The notes: generated by a model not told the origin, from the letters alone. Numbered from the stretch's first letter, positions 20,169 to 30,334 are shown. The stretch: 64,000 bases of DNA from Pseudomonas fluvialis (GCF_014207935.1 NZ_JACHLL010000001.1:434001-498000); one strand, 5' to 3'. Numbers and translations are program-made.

Positions 20169-20197
20169 GCGTCAATTGATCTACGCTAGCCAACCTA

Positions 20198-20218
20198 CCT
20201 GCCCGATCCTTGGGCAGG
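20198..20218 (+). terminator. Stem-loop between phaZ and phaC2
   Basis: CCTGCCC and GGGCAGG pair around a 7-base loop, followed by TTGTT. It is a weak terminator candidate 30 bases after the phaZ stop. Confidence 0.5.
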
Positions 20219-20360
20219 TTGTTCCGGTCGGCTCCGTTTCCGCACACTAAGCCTGCCTTGCCTCCCGCGCGCGGTTGTCTGGAATGCACCTCTAGCGCGA
20301 CGGGTATGAACCTTGCTGTAACGACCTGTCTGCCCGGTTTGACAACGGAGTGTTGCCCCC

Positions 20361-22043
20361 ATGCACGACATATCAGCAGAAACTCGACCTGCTGCTGCGC
20401 AGAGTTACCTGACGACCCATGACGCCGTGGCCGGCCTGCATCGCCGCGACCTGCTATCGACCCTCAAGCTGCTGGCCCTGCAGGGCGTACGCCAGCCGCT
20501 GCACAGCGCCCGCCACAGCCTTCGCTTGGGCCAGCAACTGGGCAAGGTACTGCTGGGCGACACACCCTTCGCTATCGACCCGCACGACAGTCGCTTCCAG
20601 GATCCCTCCTGGCGCCTCAACCCCTTCTACCGCCGCTCGCTGCAGGCCTATCTGGCCTGGCAGAGCCAGCTCGGCGCCTGGGTGGATGGCAGCAATCTCG
20701 AGGAGGGCGACCGCAGTCGTGCGCGCTTCATTCTTTCCGTGCTCACCGACGCCCTGGCACCGAGCAATACCCTGCTCAATCCGCTGGTGGTCAAGGAAGT
20801 CTTCAATACCGGCGGCATGAACCTGCTCAACGGTCTGCAGCACCTGTATGACGACTGGCTTAACAACGACGGCATGCCCAGCCAGGTCAGCAAGCATGCC
20901 TTCGAGGTCGGCCGCAATCTGGCCTGCACGCCGGGCAATGTGGTGTTTCGCAACGAGCTGCTGGAGCTGATCCAGTACAAACCGATGAGCGAAAAGCAGT
21001 ACCCACGCCCCCTGCTGATCGTGCCGCCGCAGATCAACAAGTTCTATATCTTCGACCTCAGTCCGGACAAGAGCTTCATTCAGTACGCCCTGAAAAACGG
21101 CCTGCAGGTCTTTGCCATTTCCTGGCGCAACCCGGATGCCCGGCACCGCGAGTGGGGCCTGTCGACCTACGTACAGGCGATCGAAGAAGCCAGCGATGCC
21201 TGCCGCGCCATCACCGGCAGCAAGGAGGTCAACCTGGTCGGCGCCTGCGCCGGCGGCCTCACTGTGGCGGCACTGCAGGGCCACCTGCAGGCCAAGCGCC
21301 AGCTGCGCAAGGTCGCCAGCTGCACCTACCTGGTCAGCCTGCTGGATGCGCAGATGGACTCCCCCGCCAGCCTTCTGGTGGATGAGCAGACTCTGGAGTC
21401 GGCCAAGCGCCGCTCTTACCAGCGTGGCGTGCTGGATGGCCGCGACATGAGCCGGGTGTTTGCCTGGATGCGTCCCAACGATCTGGTGTGGAACTACTGG
21501 ATCAACAACTACCTGCTGGGCAAGCAGCCACCTGCCTTCGATATTCTCTACTGGAACAACGATAACACCCGTCTGCCCGCCGCCCTGCATGGCGACCTGC
21601 TGGACATCTTCAAGTACAACCCGCTCAACCATGCTGGCGGCCTGGAGGTGTGTGGCACCCCCGTCGATCTGCACAAGGTCAACGTCGACAGCTTCACCGT
21701 GGCTGGCATCAACGACCACATCACGCCCTGGCCGGCGGTGTACCGCTCAATGCAACTGCTCGGAGGCCAGGCGCAGTTCGTGCTGTCCAACAGCGGCCAT
21801 ATCCAGAGCATCCTCAATCCGCCAGGCAACCCCAAGGCCACCTATTTCGAAGGCGGCACGCAGAGTGCCGACCCGCAGGCCTGGCAGGCGCAAGCCAATC
21901 GCCACGCCGGCAGTTGGTGGCCGCAATGGCTGTCCTGGATCCAGCAGCGTTCCGGCGAAGCACAGGCGACCAGCACCCAGCTCGGCAACGCGCAGTACCC
22001 ACCCATGGAGGAGGCTCCCGGCACTTACGTGCACGTACGCTGA
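20361..22043 (+). CDS. phaC2: Class II poly(3-hydroxyalkanoate) synthase 2
   Basis: The 560-residue paralogue of PhaC1 shares long stretches such as the segment from LLIVPPQINKFYIFDLSP and the C-terminal GTYVH ending. The active-site box is GACAGG with Cys296, the Asp is in INDHITPW and the His in SNSGHIQS. It makes the same class of polymer with possibly different chain-length preference. A 192-bp gap with a stem-loop separates it from phaZ, so it may have its own promoter. Confidence 0.96.
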   Translation: MHDISAETRPAAAQSYLTTHDAVAGLHRRDLLSTLKLLALQGVRQPLHSARHSLRLGQQLGKVLLGDTPFAIDPHDSRFQDPSWRLNPFYRRSLQAYLAWQSQLGAWVDGSNLEEGDRSRARFILSVLTDALAPSNTLLNPLVVKEVFNTGGMNLLNGLQHLYDDWLNNDGMPSQVSKHAFEVGRNLACTPGNVVFRNELLELIQYKPMSEKQYPRPLLIVPPQINKFYIFDLSPDKSFIQYALKNGLQVFAISWRNPDARHREWGLSTYVQAIEEASDACRAITGSKEVNLVGACAGGLTVAALQGHLQAKRQLRKVASCTYLVSLLDAQMDSPASLLVDEQTLESAKRRSYQRGVLDGRDMSRVFAWMRPNDLVWNYWINNYLLGKQPPAFDILYWNNDNTRLPAALHGDLLDIFKYNPLNHAGGLEVCGTPVDLHKVNVDSFTVAGINDHITPWPAVYRSMQLLGGQAQFVLSNSGHIQSILNPPGNPKATYFEGGTQSADPQAWQAQANRHAGSWWPQWLSWIQQRSGEAQATSTQLGNAQYPPMEEAPGTYVHVR

Positions 22044-22116
22044 ACTCTTCGCCGTATTCCGCAGCGAGGCTACACGGGTTATCGTGCGGCTTCCTGCGGC
22101 ACCATAAGAACAAGCA

Positions 22117-22731
22117 ATGAAGACACGCGACCGCATCCTCGAATGCGCCCTGCAGCTGTTCAACGAGCAGGGCGAGCCGAACGTCACCACGCTGGAAATT
22201 GCCACCGAGATGGGCATCAGCCCCGGCAATCTCTATTACCACTTTCATGGCAAGGAGCCGCTGATCCTTGCCCTGTTCGAGCGCTTCCACAATGAGCTGG
22301 CACCGCTGCTCAACCCGCCGGCAGATGCCCGCCTGGACGTCGAGGACTACTGGCTGTTCCTGCACCTGATCGTCGAGCGCCTGGCCCAGTACCGTTTCCT
22401 CTTCCAAGACCTGTCCAACCTGGCCAGCCGTCTGCCCAAGCTGGCGCATGGCATCCGCCTGTGGCTCAACGTGCTCAAGCGCACCCTGGCCTCGTTGCTC
22501 GCACGCCTGCAGGCCGACGATCAGCTCAACAGCAACACCCAGGCACTCGGTCAACTGGTCGAGCAGATCACCCTGACCTTGCTGTTCTCGCTGGATTACC
22601 AACGCATCATCGGTGCTCCCGGCGAGAGCCAGCTGGTGGTCTATCAAGTGATGATGCTAGTTGCCCCGCATCTCAAGCCAGAGCCCAGGGCGGCGGCAGA
22701 ACGCCTGGCGCAGCGCTACCTGGAAGCCTGA
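22117..22731 (+). CDS. phaD: PhaD, TetR-family regulator of the PHA cluster
   Basis: The 204-residue protein has an N-terminal TetR helix-turn-helix (about residues 5-50, with NVTTLEIATEMGISPGNLYYHFHGKE) and an all-helical ligand domain. In P. putida PhaD activates the phaC1 and phaI promoters in response to an acyl-CoA-type effector; that is family knowledge. It lies 73 bp after phaC2 and ends at a bidirectional terminator shared with phaF. Confidence 0.95.
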   Translation: MKTRDRILECALQLFNEQGEPNVTTLEIATEMGISPGNLYYHFHGKEPLILALFERFHNELAPLLNPPADARLDVEDYWLFLHLIVERLAQYRFLFQDLSNLASRLPKLAHGIRLWLNVLKRTLASLLARLQADDQLNSNTQALGQLVEQITLTLLFSLDYQRIIGAPGESQLVVYQVMMLVAPHLKPEPRAAAERLAQRYLEA

Positions 22732-22742
22732 TTCACAGGCAC

Positions 22743-22771
22743 AAAAAAGCCCGGCCGAAGCCGGGCTTTTT
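22743..22771. terminator. Bidirectional terminator between phaD and phaF
   Basis: AAAAAAGCCCGGC and GCCGGGCTTTTT pair around CGAA with T-runs both ways. It separates the convergent phaC1ZC2D and phaIF transcripts. Confidence 0.9.
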
Positions 22772-22789
22772 CTTCGACAGAGCGAGCGC

Positions 22790-23482
22790 TTAGGAAGCGC
22801 TGCTCGGCGTTACCGGAGCAGCCGGTGCGGCAGCGGCCGGGGCAGCAGCCGGAGCCACGGCGGGCTTGGCAGCGGCGGCCGGAGCAGCCTTCTTCACCGC
22901 CGGCTTGGCAGCAGGCTTGGCGGCCGGCTTAGCGGCTGGTTTGGCAGCAGCTTTGACCGGAGCCTTGGCAACCGGCTTGGCAGCGGCTTTTGCCGGTGCT
23001 TTGGCAGGAGCCTTGGCAGCAGCAGGCTTGGCGGCCACTTTCTTCGGCGCCGGTTTGACGTCCTTGACAGATACGCCAGTCAGCTTCTCAATCTGCTTGG
23101 TCAGGGTATCCACCTTGGCCTGCAGCGATTTCACTTCATTGCGGCTCGGTACGCCGAGACGGGAAATGGCGCTGTTCAGACGCTTGTCGAAAGCCTCTTC
23201 CAGCTCGCTCCACTTGCCCAGCGCCTTGTCCTTGACCTCTTCAACCTTGGACTTGGCGTTGTCGACGGAAGACTTGACCACGTCTACCTGCTTGCCGACT
23301 TCGCTCTTGGCCTGTTTCTCGGCCTTTTCGCCGTCCTTGACCAGACCATCGAACAGCTTGGTGCCGTCCTTGCTGACCTTGGAATAGGCACCCAGGCCTG
23401 CCAACCAGATCTGACGGGAGTACTTCTCGATCTCGCCGACCCAGGAAGTGTTTTCTTTCTCGACTTTCTTCTTGCCAGCCAT
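22790..23482 (-). CDS. phaF: PhaF, granule-associated phasin with histone-like tail
   Basis: The product is 230 residues. The N-terminal phasin domain (about 1-125) has the granule-binding segment QIWLAGLGAYSKVSKDGTKLF and a long amphipathic helix with a heptad region. The C-terminal part (about 140-215) is made of Ala-Lys-Pro repeats (AAKPA, AKAPAK), like histone H1. It binds DNA and helps partition granules at division. It follows phaI with a 10-bp gap and a strong GGAGAGCAGG ribosome-binding site. Confidence 0.96.
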   Translation of the reverse strand: MAGKKKVEKENTSWVGEIEKYSRQIWLAGLGAYSKVSKDGTKLFDGLVKDGEKAEKQAKSEVGKQVDVVKSSVDNAKSKVEEVKDKALGKWSELEEAFDKRLNSAISRLGVPSRNEVKSLQAKVDTLTKQIEKLTGVSVKDVKPAPKKVAAKPAAAKAPAKAPAKAAAKPVAKAPVKAAAKPAAKPAAKPAAKPAVKKAAPAAAAKPAVAPAAAPAAAAPAAPVTPSSAS

Positions 23483-23492
23483 CCTGCTCTCC

Positions 23493-23903
23493 TTATTTGT
23501 TACGCGAGGCGTGCTCGAGCAATGCGCTCAACTCATCGAGCTTAGCAGACAGTGCCGTAACGTCCTTTTTGGACGGGATACCGAGACGGTTCAGGGCGCT
23601 GGCCACGCGTGCGTCGAAGGCTTTCTCGACCTTGTCGAGCTGTACTTCAACCTTTTCCTTCACGCTGGAAACGCCGGTCTTGACGGTATCGTTCGCCGCT
23701 TCGACCTGCTCGGTCACCAGTTTCTTGCCTTGCTTCTCGACGCTTTCGCCGGACTTGATCAGGTCTTTCAGGTAATCAGCACCTTCCTGACCTGCTTTGG
23801 AGTATGCGCCCAGACCCGCGAGCCAGATTTGACGTGCCGCATGCTTCACGTCGGTCAGCAGGGTAGCTTTCTCTTCAACTTTCTTCGCAGCAACTTTAGC
23901 CAT
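23493..23903 (-). CDS. phaI: PhaI, phasin
   Basis: The 136-residue phasin resembles the N-terminal domain of PhaF, with the shared QIWLAGLGAYSK segment (about residues 29-40) and a charged C-terminal helix, but it has no Lys/Pro tail. It coats PHA granules. It is the first gene of phaI-phaF, is preceded by a GAGGTG ribosome-binding site, and has a recognisable promoter with a dyad in its spacer. Confidence 0.95.
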   Translation of the reverse strand: MAKVAAKKVEEKATLLTDVKHAARQIWLAGLGAYSKAGQEGADYLKDLIKSGESVEKQGKKLVTEQVEAANDTVKTGVSSVKEKVEVQLDKVEKAFDARVASALNRLGIPSKKDVTALSAKLDELSALLEHASRNK

Positions 23904-23976
23904 GATTCACCTCACGTTCTAAGTGGCGGGATAAACGCCCCCGGAGTGGGGAGTTGTAGGCAAGTTAGCGAGGAAA

Positions 23977-24005
23977 ATTAGAAACCGCATACTAGGATGC
24001 ACAAA
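23977..24005 (-). promoter_or_regulatory. Promoter of phaIF with a dyad in the spacer
   Basis: On the minus strand TTTGTG (24000-24005) and TCTAAT (23977-23982) are 17 bp apart. Inside the spacer the imperfect palindrome GCATACTAGGATGC (23987-24000) has 6 of 7 matching arm bases. That position fits a site for a regulator that contacts or blocks RNA polymerase; PhaD is the obvious candidate but is not proven by sequence. Confidence 0.5.
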
Positions 24006-24011
24006 TGCCGC

Positions 24012-24290
24012 TTAACTCTTGAGCGACTGATCCAGCGTGCGCTCGATTTCCGCCTTGATCGATCCGCCCAGCGCGGAGAGCAGCAAGCCCAGATTGAGGC
24101 GCACCCGCACCAGATCAGCCGCCACTTCGATGCTGCCATCGGCACCGCTGCGCTTGAACTCCAGCGTGTTGCCGGCCCAGCGATAACGCACGTCGTACTC
24201 GCTGGCCAGGCGCTCGGCGAGCTGTTCTGCCTTGGCCCGTGCGGCCTCCAGTCCCAGGTTGTGCGGGCGTTCAACGGTGATGCGTGCCAT
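24012..24290 (-). CDS. Small polyhydroxyalkanoate-system family protein
   Basis: From the ATG at 24288-24290 the product is 92 residues (MARITVERPHNLGLEAARAKAEQLAERL). It matches the small PHA-granule-region family found beside phaI and phaF in Pseudomonas, with no catalytic motif. An in-frame start at 24380 exists, but its 30 extra residues look non-homologous. The function is unknown; a granule or acyl-binding role is only suggested by context. It sits upstream of phaI on the same strand and back to back with ubiE. Confidence 0.82.
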   Translation of the reverse strand: MARITVERPHNLGLEAARAKAEQLAERLASEYDVRYRWAGNTLEFKRSGADGSIEVAADLVRVRLNLGLLLSALGGSIKAEIERTLDQSLKS

Positions 24291-24426
24291 GTCTGCTCCA
24301 GCTGCGGCATTGAGTCGCCCCACTCTACCAGCCCGGCGCCAGGCGGGCACCCCGTGCAGCACCCGCCAAGACAAAGCCACGGCGCAGGTTTAGAATGGCG
24401 CGCGATCTTTATCCGGTGAGAGCGAC

Positions 24427-25197
24427 ATGAGCGACCCGCGCAAGGCCCCAGAGCAGGAACCCACCACCCATTTCGGCTTCCAGGACGTCCCGGAAAGCCA
24501 GAAGGCGCAGAAAGTGGCTGAGGTGTTCCATTCCGTCGCCGCCAAGTACGACCTGATGAACGATGTGCTGTCCGGCGGCATGCACCGCCTGTGGAAGCGC
24601 TTCACCATCGAACTGTCCGGCGTGCGTCCGGGCAACCGCGTGCTGGATATTGCCGGCGGCACCGGCGACCTAGCTCGCCAGTTCTCCCGCCTGGTCGGTC
24701 CGACTGGCGAGGTGGTGCTGGCCGACATCAACGAGTCGATGCTCAAGGTCGGCCGCGACCGCCTGCTCGACAAGGGCGTCGCCGGCAACGTGCAGTTCGT
24801 CCAGGCCGATGCCGAGAAACTGCCGTTCCCCGACAACCACTTCGACGTGGTCACCATCGCCTTCGGCCTGCGCAACGTCACCCACAAAGACGATGCCATT
24901 CGCTCCATGCTGCGCGTGCTCAAGCCGGGCGGGCGCCTGCTGGTGCTGGAGTTCTCCAAGCCGGGCAACAAGCTGCTGGCCAAGGCCTACGACACCTACT
25001 CGTTCTCCTTCATGCCGCTGGCCGGCAAGCTGATCACCAACGACGCCGACAGCTACCGCTACCTGGCCGAGTCGATCCGCATGCATCCGGACCAGGAAAC
25101 CCTCAAGGGCATGATGACCGAGGCAGGCTTCGAGCGCGTGACCTACCACAACATGACTGGCGGAATCGTCGCCCTGCACCGCGGCATCAAGCCCTGA
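24427..25197 (+). CDS. ubiE: UbiE, ubiquinone/menaquinone C-methyltransferase
   Basis: This 256-residue SAM-dependent methyltransferase shows motif I in [12 protein letters not shown] (about residues 73-84) and the family signatures [17 protein letters not shown] and [17 protein letters not shown]. It methylates the quinone ring carbon in ubiquinone synthesis. It heads ubiE-ubiJ-ubiB, the order also seen in Escherichia coli, and has a GGTGAGAG ribosome-binding site. Confidence 0.97.
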   Translation: MSDPRKAPEQEPTTHFGFQDVPESQKAQKVAEVFHSVAAKYDLMNDVLSGGMHRLWKRFTIELSGVRPGNRVLDIAGGTGDLARQFSRLVGPTGEVVLADINESMLKVGRDRLLDKGVAGNVQFVQADAEKLPFPDNHFDVVTIAFGLRNVTHKDDAIRSMLRVLKPGGRLLVLEFSKPGNKLLAKAYDTYSFSFMPLAGKLITNDADSYRYLAESIRMHPDQETLKGMMTEAGFERVTYHNMTGGIVALHRGIKP

Positions 25198-25207
25198 GGC
25201 CACGCCC

Positions 25208-25825
25208 ATGCTGACCCAGGCTCTGCTGGCGGGAGTGGAAAGTGGCATCAACCGCGTGCTGACACTAGATGCCACGGCGCTGCCGCGTCTGGCCCCGCTG
25301 AGCGGCAAGGTGCTGGCGGTACACTGCAGCAGCCCGGCCATGAGCCTCTACCTGCTGCCGGATGTCGACGGCCTGCACCTGGCCAGCCAGTGGCACGGCG
25401 AGATCAGCTGCAGCCTGCAGGCACCGGCCAGCAGCCTAGTGCGCCTTGCCCTGAGTCAGAACAAGACCGCCATCCTGCACCAGCTGGACGTCGAGCTGAG
25501 CGGCGACAGCGCCGCCCTGATGACCCTGGCCGGCATCCTTCAGGATCTGGAACTTGACTGGGAGTACGAGCTGAGCCGCTGGCTCGGCCCGGTGGCCAGT
25601 CAGCTGGTCGGCAGCCATGTGCGCAGCCGTCTCAGCTGGGCCAGCCAGAGCGCCGGCAGCCTGCGCCAGAACCTGGCCGACTACCTCAGTGAAGAAGCCC
25701 GCAGCCTGGTCGGCCAGCGTGAAGCCGAAGCCCGCTTTGCCGAACTCGACCAGCTCAAGCTGGCCCTCGACCGTCTCGACGCGCGCATTGAGCGCCTCGT
25801 TCACAGAAGCACACCGAAAGCATGA
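25208..25825 (+). CDS. ubiJ: UbiJ, SCP2-domain ubiquinone biosynthesis accessory factor
   Basis: The 205-residue protein carries an N-terminal SCP2 (sterol-carrier-like) lipid-binding domain (about 15-115). The C-terminus is a charged helical segment (about 160-200, [26 protein letters not shown]) that is likely coiled coil. UbiJ binds ubiquinone precursors and organises the cytoplasmic Ubi complex with UbiK. Its last 4 bases overlap the ubiB start. Confidence 0.92.
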   Translation: MLTQALLAGVESGINRVLTLDATALPRLAPLSGKVLAVHCSSPAMSLYLLPDVDGLHLASQWHGEISCSLQAPASSLVRLALSQNKTAILHQLDVELSGDSAALMTLAGILQDLELDWEYELSRWLGPVASQLVGSHVRSRLSWASQSAGSLRQNLADYLSEEARSLVGQREAEARFAELDQLKLALDRLDARIERLVHRSTPKA

Positions 25826-27411
25826 AGCTGCTCGCCGTTCGCCGCCTGCTGCGCATCCAGCGCGTGGTCATCCGTTATCAGCTCGACGAGCTGCTGTTCG
25901 CCCTGCACCTGCCCCTGTGGATGCGCGTGCTCGGCGCCCTGCTGCCGTGGCGCTGGCTGCCGCGCAAGCCCCTGGCCCTGACCCGCGGCGAACGCCTGCG
26001 CCTGGCGCTGGAGGATCTGGGCCCGATCTTCATCAAGTTCGGCCAGCTGCTCTCCACCCGCCGCGACCTGCTGCCGCCGGATATCGCCGACGAACTGGCC
26101 AGACTGCAGGATCAGGTGCCGCCCTTCCCCGCCGCCGAGTCGGTGGCGCGCATTGAGCAGCAACTGGGCGCCAAGGTCGGTGACGTCTTCGCCCGCTTCG
26201 AAACCGAACCCATGGCCTCGGCCTCGATCGCTCAGGTGCACGCCGCAACACTGAAGAGTGGCGAGGAAGTGGTGGTCAAGGTGATCCGCCCGAACCTGCG
26301 CCCGACCATCCGTCAGGATCTCGCCTGGCTGTTTCTGCTCGCCCGACTGGCCGAGAAAGCCTCCGCCGAAGCCCGCCGCCTGCGCCCGGTGGAAGTAGTC
26401 AGCGACTACGAGAAGACCATCTTCGACGAACTCGACCTGCTCCGCGAAGCCGCCAACGCCAGCCAGCTACGGCGCAACTTCGACGGTTCACCGCTGCTCT
26501 ACGTGCCGCAGGTGCACTGGGACCTGTGCCGGCCCAAGGTGCTGGTGATGGAGCGCATCTACGGCATACAGGTCACCGACCTGGCGACCCTGGCCGATCA
26601 GCGCACCGACATGAAACTGCTGGCCGAACGCGGCGTGGAAATCTTCTTCACCCAGGTGTTCCGCGACAGCTTCTTCCACGCCGACATGCACCCCGGCAAC
26701 ATCTTCGTCAGCACCCGCACGCCGTGGAACCCGCAGTACATCGCCATCGACTGCGGCATCATCGGCAGCCTGACACCGGAAGATCAGGACTACCTGGCGC
26801 GCAACCTGATCGCCTTCTTCAAGCGCGACTACCGCAAGGTTGCCCAGCTGCACATCGATTCGGGCTGGGTGCCGGCCGACACCAAGGTCAACGACTTCGA
26901 AGCCGCGATCCGCACCGTGTGCGAACCGATCTTCGAAAAGCCGCTGAAGGACATCTCCTTCGGCCAGCTGCTGCTGCGCCTGTTTCAGACCGCGCGCCGC
27001 TTCAACATGGAAATCCAGCCGCAACTGGTACTGCTGCAGAAGACCCTGCTCAACATCGAAGGGCTCGGCCGCCAGCTGTACCCGGACCTCGACCTGTGGA
27101 GCACGGCCCAACCCTTCCTCGAACGCTGGATGCGCGAGCGCATCAGCCCGCTGCAGCTGCTGCGCAACCTGCAGAGCCAGGCCGAGCAGGTGCCGCACCT
27201 GTCGCAGATGGCCCGCGACACTCTGGAGCGGCTCAGTCTGCCTGCCAGTGCGCCAGCCGCACCGGCAACAGCTAACGGCCACAGGTCGCTGCGCCTGTTG
27301 GGTGCCGCGCTCATCGCGGGCGGCGTCTCACAGGGCATAACTCTCAGCCTGCTGGCCTGGCCGGCCTGGCTGATGCTTGGCGGCGGCCTGTACCTGATCG
27401 TGCGTCGATAG
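25822..27411 (+). CDS. ubiB: UbiB, atypical kinase-like ubiquinone biosynthesis protein
   Basis: The 529-residue protein belongs to the ADCK/COQ8 family. It has the KxGQ motif ([18 protein letters not shown], about residues 70-87), the ATP-site Lys in [14 protein letters not shown], and the HADMHPGN catalytic loop with the IDCG magnesium motif. Two C-terminal transmembrane helices (about 490-527) anchor it in the inner membrane. It is needed for ubiquinone synthesis, probably through ATPase-driven extraction of lipid intermediates. It is coupled to ubiJ by a 4-bp overlap. Confidence 0.97.
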   Translation: MKLLAVRRLLRIQRVVIRYQLDELLFALHLPLWMRVLGALLPWRWLPRKPLALTRGERLRLALEDLGPIFIKFGQLLSTRRDLLPPDIADELARLQDQVPPFPAAESVARIEQQLGAKVGDVFARFETEPMASASIAQVHAATLKSGEEVVVKVIRPNLRPTIRQDLAWLFLLARLAEKASAEARRLRPVEVVSDYEKTIFDELDLLREAANASQLRRNFDGSPLLYVPQVHWDLCRPKVLVMERIYGIQVTDLATLADQRTDMKLLAERGVEIFFTQVFRDSFFHADMHPGNIFVSTRTPWNPQYIAIDCGIIGSLTPEDQDYLARNLIAFFKRDYRKVAQLHIDSGWVPADTKVNDFEAAIRTVCEPIFEKPLKDISFGQLLLRLFQTARRFNMEIQPQLVLLQKTLLNIEGLGRQLYPDLDLWSTAQPFLERWMRERISPLQLLRNLQSQAEQVPHLSQMARDTLERLSLPASAPAAPATANGHRSLRLLGAALIAGGVSQGITLSLLAWPAWLMLGGGLYLIVRR

Positions 27412-27487
27412 CCAGCCCGCAAGCGGACTGGCAGACTAGTCACCTACCTTGATTGCGGCAGCCCCGGCTGCCTGATGTGGAAGTGCA

Positions 27488-27889
27488 ATGAGCAACTGGC
27501 TGGAACAACTCAAGTGGGATGAAGACGGCCTGATCCCGGCCATCGCCCAGGACCATCAGACCGGCCGCGTGCTGATGATGGCCTGGATGAACCGCGAATC
27601 CCTGCAACTGACCGTGGATGAGCAACGTGCCATCTACTGGTCACGTTCGCGCGGCAAGCTGTGGCGCAAGGGCGAAGAGTCCGGCCATGTGCAGAAGCTG
27701 CACGAGCTGCGCCTGGACTGTGATGCCGACGTGCTGATCCTGATCGTCGAGCAGTTGGGCGGCATTGCCTGCCACACCGGCCGTGAAAGCTGCTTCTACC
27801 GCGTCTACGAGAACGGCGCCTGGAAGACAGTTGACCCAGTGCTCAAGGACCCCGATGCCATTTACCACGCAGGACATGCCCATGAGTGA
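27488..27889 (+). CDS. hisI: Phosphoribosyl-AMP cyclohydrolase
   Basis: This 133-residue enzyme opens the purine ring of PR-AMP in histidine synthesis. Diagnostic motifs are [10 protein letters not shown], the [21 protein letters not shown] core, metal-binding DCDAD (about residue 78) and the zinc cysteines in [15 protein letters not shown]. It overlaps hisE by 8 bp. The two activities are on separate proteins here, unlike the fused enterobacterial HisIE. Confidence 0.97.
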   Translation: MSNWLEQLKWDEDGLIPAIAQDHQTGRVLMMAWMNRESLQLTVDEQRAIYWSRSRGKLWRKGEESGHVQKLHELRLDCDADVLILIVEQLGGIACHTGRESCFYRVYENGAWKTVDPVLKDPDAIYHAGHAHE

Positions 27890-28229
27890 CGCCGCCATGA
27901 CCGACACCCTGAGCCGTCTGGCCGAGGTTCTCGAAGCCCGCAAGGGCGCAGCGCCGGACAGCTCCTATGTGGCCAGCCTGTACCACAAGGGCCTGAACAA
28001 GATTCTGGAAAAGGTCGGCGAAGAATCGGTGGAAACCATTCTCGCCGCCAAGGATGCCGCCGTCAGCGGCGACTGCAGTGACCTGATCTACGAAACCGCC
28101 GATCTGTGGTTCCACAGCCTTGTCATGCTTGCCGCCCTCGGCCAGCATCCGCAGGCCGTACTGAATGAACTGGATCGCCGCTTCGGGCTGTCCGGACACG
28201 CGGAAAAAGCCGCGCGCAGCGAACAATAA
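27882..28229 (+). CDS. hisE: Phosphoribosyl-ATP pyrophosphatase
   Basis: It is 115 residues from the ATG at 27882 ([17 protein letters not shown]), for which AGGA 7 bases upstream is the ribosome-binding site. Starts at 27876 or 27897 are also in frame. The MazG-like helical core has the motif [19 protein letters not shown] with the acidic metal ligands. It hydrolyses PR-ATP to PR-AMP just before HisI. The 8-bp overlap with hisI implies coupling. Confidence 0.95.
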   Translation: MSDAAMTDTLSRLAEVLEARKGAAPDSSYVASLYHKGLNKILEKVGEESVETILAAKDAAVSGDCSDLIYETADLWFHSLVMLAALGQHPQAVLNELDRRFGLSGHAEKAARSEQ

Positions 28230-28251
28230 CTAGCTCTAGGGAGCCTTGCTC

Positions 28252-28518
28252 ATGGGTATTTTTGATTGGAAACACTGGCTGGTCATCCTCATCGTGGTGG
28301 TCCTGGTGTTTGGCACCAAACGCCTGAAGAACCTTGGTTCCGACCTGGGTGAAACCATCAAGGGTTTCCGCAAGGCAATGAACACCGAAGAGGAAGAAGC
28401 CGCCAAACCCCAGGCGCAGCCGACCGTGCAAACCGCCACCCAGAGTGGCGCGCCGCTGCAGCCGCACACCATCGACGGCCAGGCGCAGAAGGTCGAAGAC
28501 CCGCTGCGCAAGGACTGA
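28252..28518 (+). CDS. tatA: TatA, twin-arginine translocase pore subunit
   Basis: From the ATG at 28252 the product is 88 residues ([25 protein letters not shown]). It has one short N-terminal transmembrane helix, the FGTK hinge, then an amphipathic helix ([18 protein letters not shown]) and an acidic disordered tail. A TTG two codons earlier is less likely. TatA oligomers form the passage for folded proteins. It is the first gene of tatABC. Confidence 0.96.
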   Translation: MGIFDWKHWLVILIVVVLVFGTKRLKNLGSDLGETIKGFRKAMNTEEEEAAKPQAQPTVQTATQSGAPLQPHTIDGQAQKVEDPLRKD

Positions 28519-28527
28519 GTCTGATCC

Positions 28528-28848
28528 ATGTTCGATATCGGCTTTTCCGAGCTGCTGCTGGTCGGCCTGGTCGCCCTGCTGGTGTTCGGCCCTGACCGCC
28601 TGCCGGGCGCTGCGCGCATGGCCGGTCTGTGGGTCGGCCGCCTGAAGCGCAGTTTCAATGCCATCAAGACCGAAGTCGAACGCGAGCTTGGCGCTGACGA
28701 GATTCGGCGCCAGCTGCACAACGAGCAGATTCTCCAGCTTGAGCGCGAGATGCAGCAGAGCATCCAGCCACCCAAGCCACTGGAAAGCACACCCGTTGTG
28801 AGCGAGAACCCAACGCCCGTCAATCCGCCAAAGCCTGAACAGCCATGA
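28528..28848 (+). CDS. tatB: TatB, twin-arginine translocase receptor subunit
   Basis: The product is 106 residues with the TatB-type N-terminus [26 protein letters not shown], in which Glu8 and the FGP hinge distinguish it from TatA. A longer amphipathic helix ([17 protein letters not shown]) and a proline-rich tail follow. TatB forms the signal-peptide receptor with TatC. It overlaps tatC by 4 bp. Confidence 0.96.
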   Translation: MFDIGFSELLLVGLVALLVFGPDRLPGAARMAGLWVGRLKRSFNAIKTEVERELGADEIRRQLHNEQILQLEREMQQSIQPPKPLESTPVVSENPTPVNPPKPEQP

Positions 28849-29630
28849 GCAGCGAGCCGAGTCAGGACCAGGAAATGCCCCTGGTTGCCCACCTCACCGA
28901 ACTGCGTACCCGCCTGCTGCGTTGCGTGATCGCGGTTTTGCTGCTGTTTGCCGGGCTGTTCTACTTTGCCCAGGACATCTACACCATCGTCTCGGCGCCA
29001 CTGCGCGCCTACCTGCCGGAAGGCGCGACGATGATCGCCACCGGGGTGGCCTCGCCCTTCCTCACGCCATTCAAGCTGACCGCGTGGGTCGCACTGTTTC
29101 TCAGCATTCCGGTGCTGCTGCATCAGGTCTGGGGCTTCATCGCGCCGGGCCTGTACAAGCATGAGAAGCGCATCGCCGTACCGCTGCTGGTCTCCAGCAT
29201 CCTGCTGTTCTACGCCGGCATGGCCTTCGCCTACTTCCTGGTGTTCCCGATGATCTTCCACTTCTTCGCCAGCGTGACGCCGGACGGCGTGGCGATGATG
29301 ACCGACATCAACGAGTACCTGGATTTCGTTCTCACCCTGTTTTTTGCCTTCGGTGTGGCCTTCGAAATTCCGGTGGCGACTTTCCTCGTGCTCTGGGTCG
29401 GCATCGTCGATGTGGAAACACTCAAGCGCAGCCGCCCCTACGTGATCGTCGGCTGCTTCGTGGTCGGCATGATCCTCACCCCGCCGGATGTGTTCTCGCA
29501 GACCATGCTGGCGGTACCGATGTGGCTGCTGTTCGAAGTCGGCCTGCTGTTTGGCGGTCTGGTACGGCGCCCGACCGCGGATGACGAAGACAACTTCCGC
29601 GGCGACCAACCACCCGCTCCACGCCCGTGA
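28845..29630 (+). CDS. tatC: TatC, twin-arginine translocase core membrane subunit
   Basis: The product is 261 residues with six transmembrane helices. It starts with the conserved cytoplasmic segment [16 protein letters not shown], whose Glu residues contact the twin-arginine motif, and has the FALVFPM-like segment [17 protein letters not shown]. It is the main receptor for Tat signal peptides. The stop overlaps the rsmE start by 4 bp. Confidence 0.97.
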   Translation: MSSEPSQDQEMPLVAHLTELRTRLLRCVIAVLLLFAGLFYFAQDIYTIVSAPLRAYLPEGATMIATGVASPFLTPFKLTAWVALFLSIPVLLHQVWGFIAPGLYKHEKRIAVPLLVSSILLFYAGMAFAYFLVFPMIFHFFASVTPDGVAMMTDINEYLDFVLTLFFAFGVAFEIPVATFLVLWVGIVDVETLKRSRPYVIVGCFVVGMILTPPDVFSQTMLAVPMWLLFEVGLLFGGLVRRPTADDEDNFRGDQPPAPRP

Positions 29631-30334
29631 ACCTGCTGCTGCTGGAAGACGGCGACTTCGTCGCGCCTGACCGCGTACGCCTGCAGGGCCGGCGTCTGCA
29701 GCACCTACGCGAAGTACACCGTGCCGAGTGCGGCGACAGCCTGCGGGTCGGTCGCCTGGGTGGCCTGATGGGCCGCGGCGTGCTGTTCAGTCTCAACGCC
29801 GAGCAGGCCGAGCTGCAGATCAGCCTCGACACCCCGCCACCGGCCAAGCTGCCGCTGACCCTGCTGCTCGCGGTGCCGCGTCCGAAGATGCTCAAGCGCG
29901 TGTTGCAGACTGTCAGCGCCATGGGTGTCGCGCGGCTGGTGCTGCTCAACAGCTACCGGGTGGAAAAAAGCTTCTGGCAGACGCCCTTTCTCGAACCGGC
30001 CGCCATCCGCGAGCAGTTGATCCTGGGCCTGGAACAGGCCCGCGATACCGTGCTGCCGGAAGTGACGCTGGAGAAACGCTTCAAGCCCTTCGTCGAGGAC
30101 CGCCTGCCGGCACTGGCAGACGGCAGCCTGGGCCTCACCGGTCATCCCGGCGAGTACCCCGCCTGCCCCCGCGCGGTCGAGGGTCCGGTAACCCTGGCCA
30201 TCGGCCCGGAGGGCGGCTGGATTCCCTACGAGGTGGAGCTGCTGCGCCTGGCCGGCCTGCAGCCGGTGCAGCTCGGCGAACGCATCCTGCGCGTGGAAAC
30301 CGCCGTACCGGCGCTGCTGGCGCGCCTGTTCTGA
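29627..30334 (+). CDS. rsmE: RsmE, 16S rRNA (uracil-1498-N3)-methyltransferase
   Basis: The protein is 235 residues starting at GTG 29627. It has an N-terminal PUA-like domain and a C-terminal SPOUT fold with the trefoil-knot motifs AIGPEGGW (about residue 193) and [16 protein letters not shown] (about 215-230). It methylates U1498 of 16S rRNA. The 4-bp overlap with tatC suggests the genes are expressed together although their roles are unrelated. Confidence 0.95.
   Translation: MNLLLLEDGDFVAPDRVRLQGRRLQHLREVHRAECGDSLRVGRLGGLMGRGVLFSLNAEQAELQISLDTPPPAKLPLTLLLAVPRPKMLKRVLQTVSAMGVARLVLLNSYRVEKSFWQTPFLEPAAIREQLILGLEQARDTVLPEVTLEKRFKPFVEDRLPALADGSLGLTGHPGEYPACPRAVEGPVTLAIGPEGGWIPYEVELLRLAGLQPVQLGERILRVETAVPALLARLF

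Noticed and set aside
22866..23387. Tandem-repeat-like DNA and a long plus-strand ORF over phaF, superficially like a repeat array
   Set aside because: The periodicity comes from Ala/Lys/Pro codons of the histone-like PhaF tail; there are no spacers, and the plus-strand ORF is a shadow.
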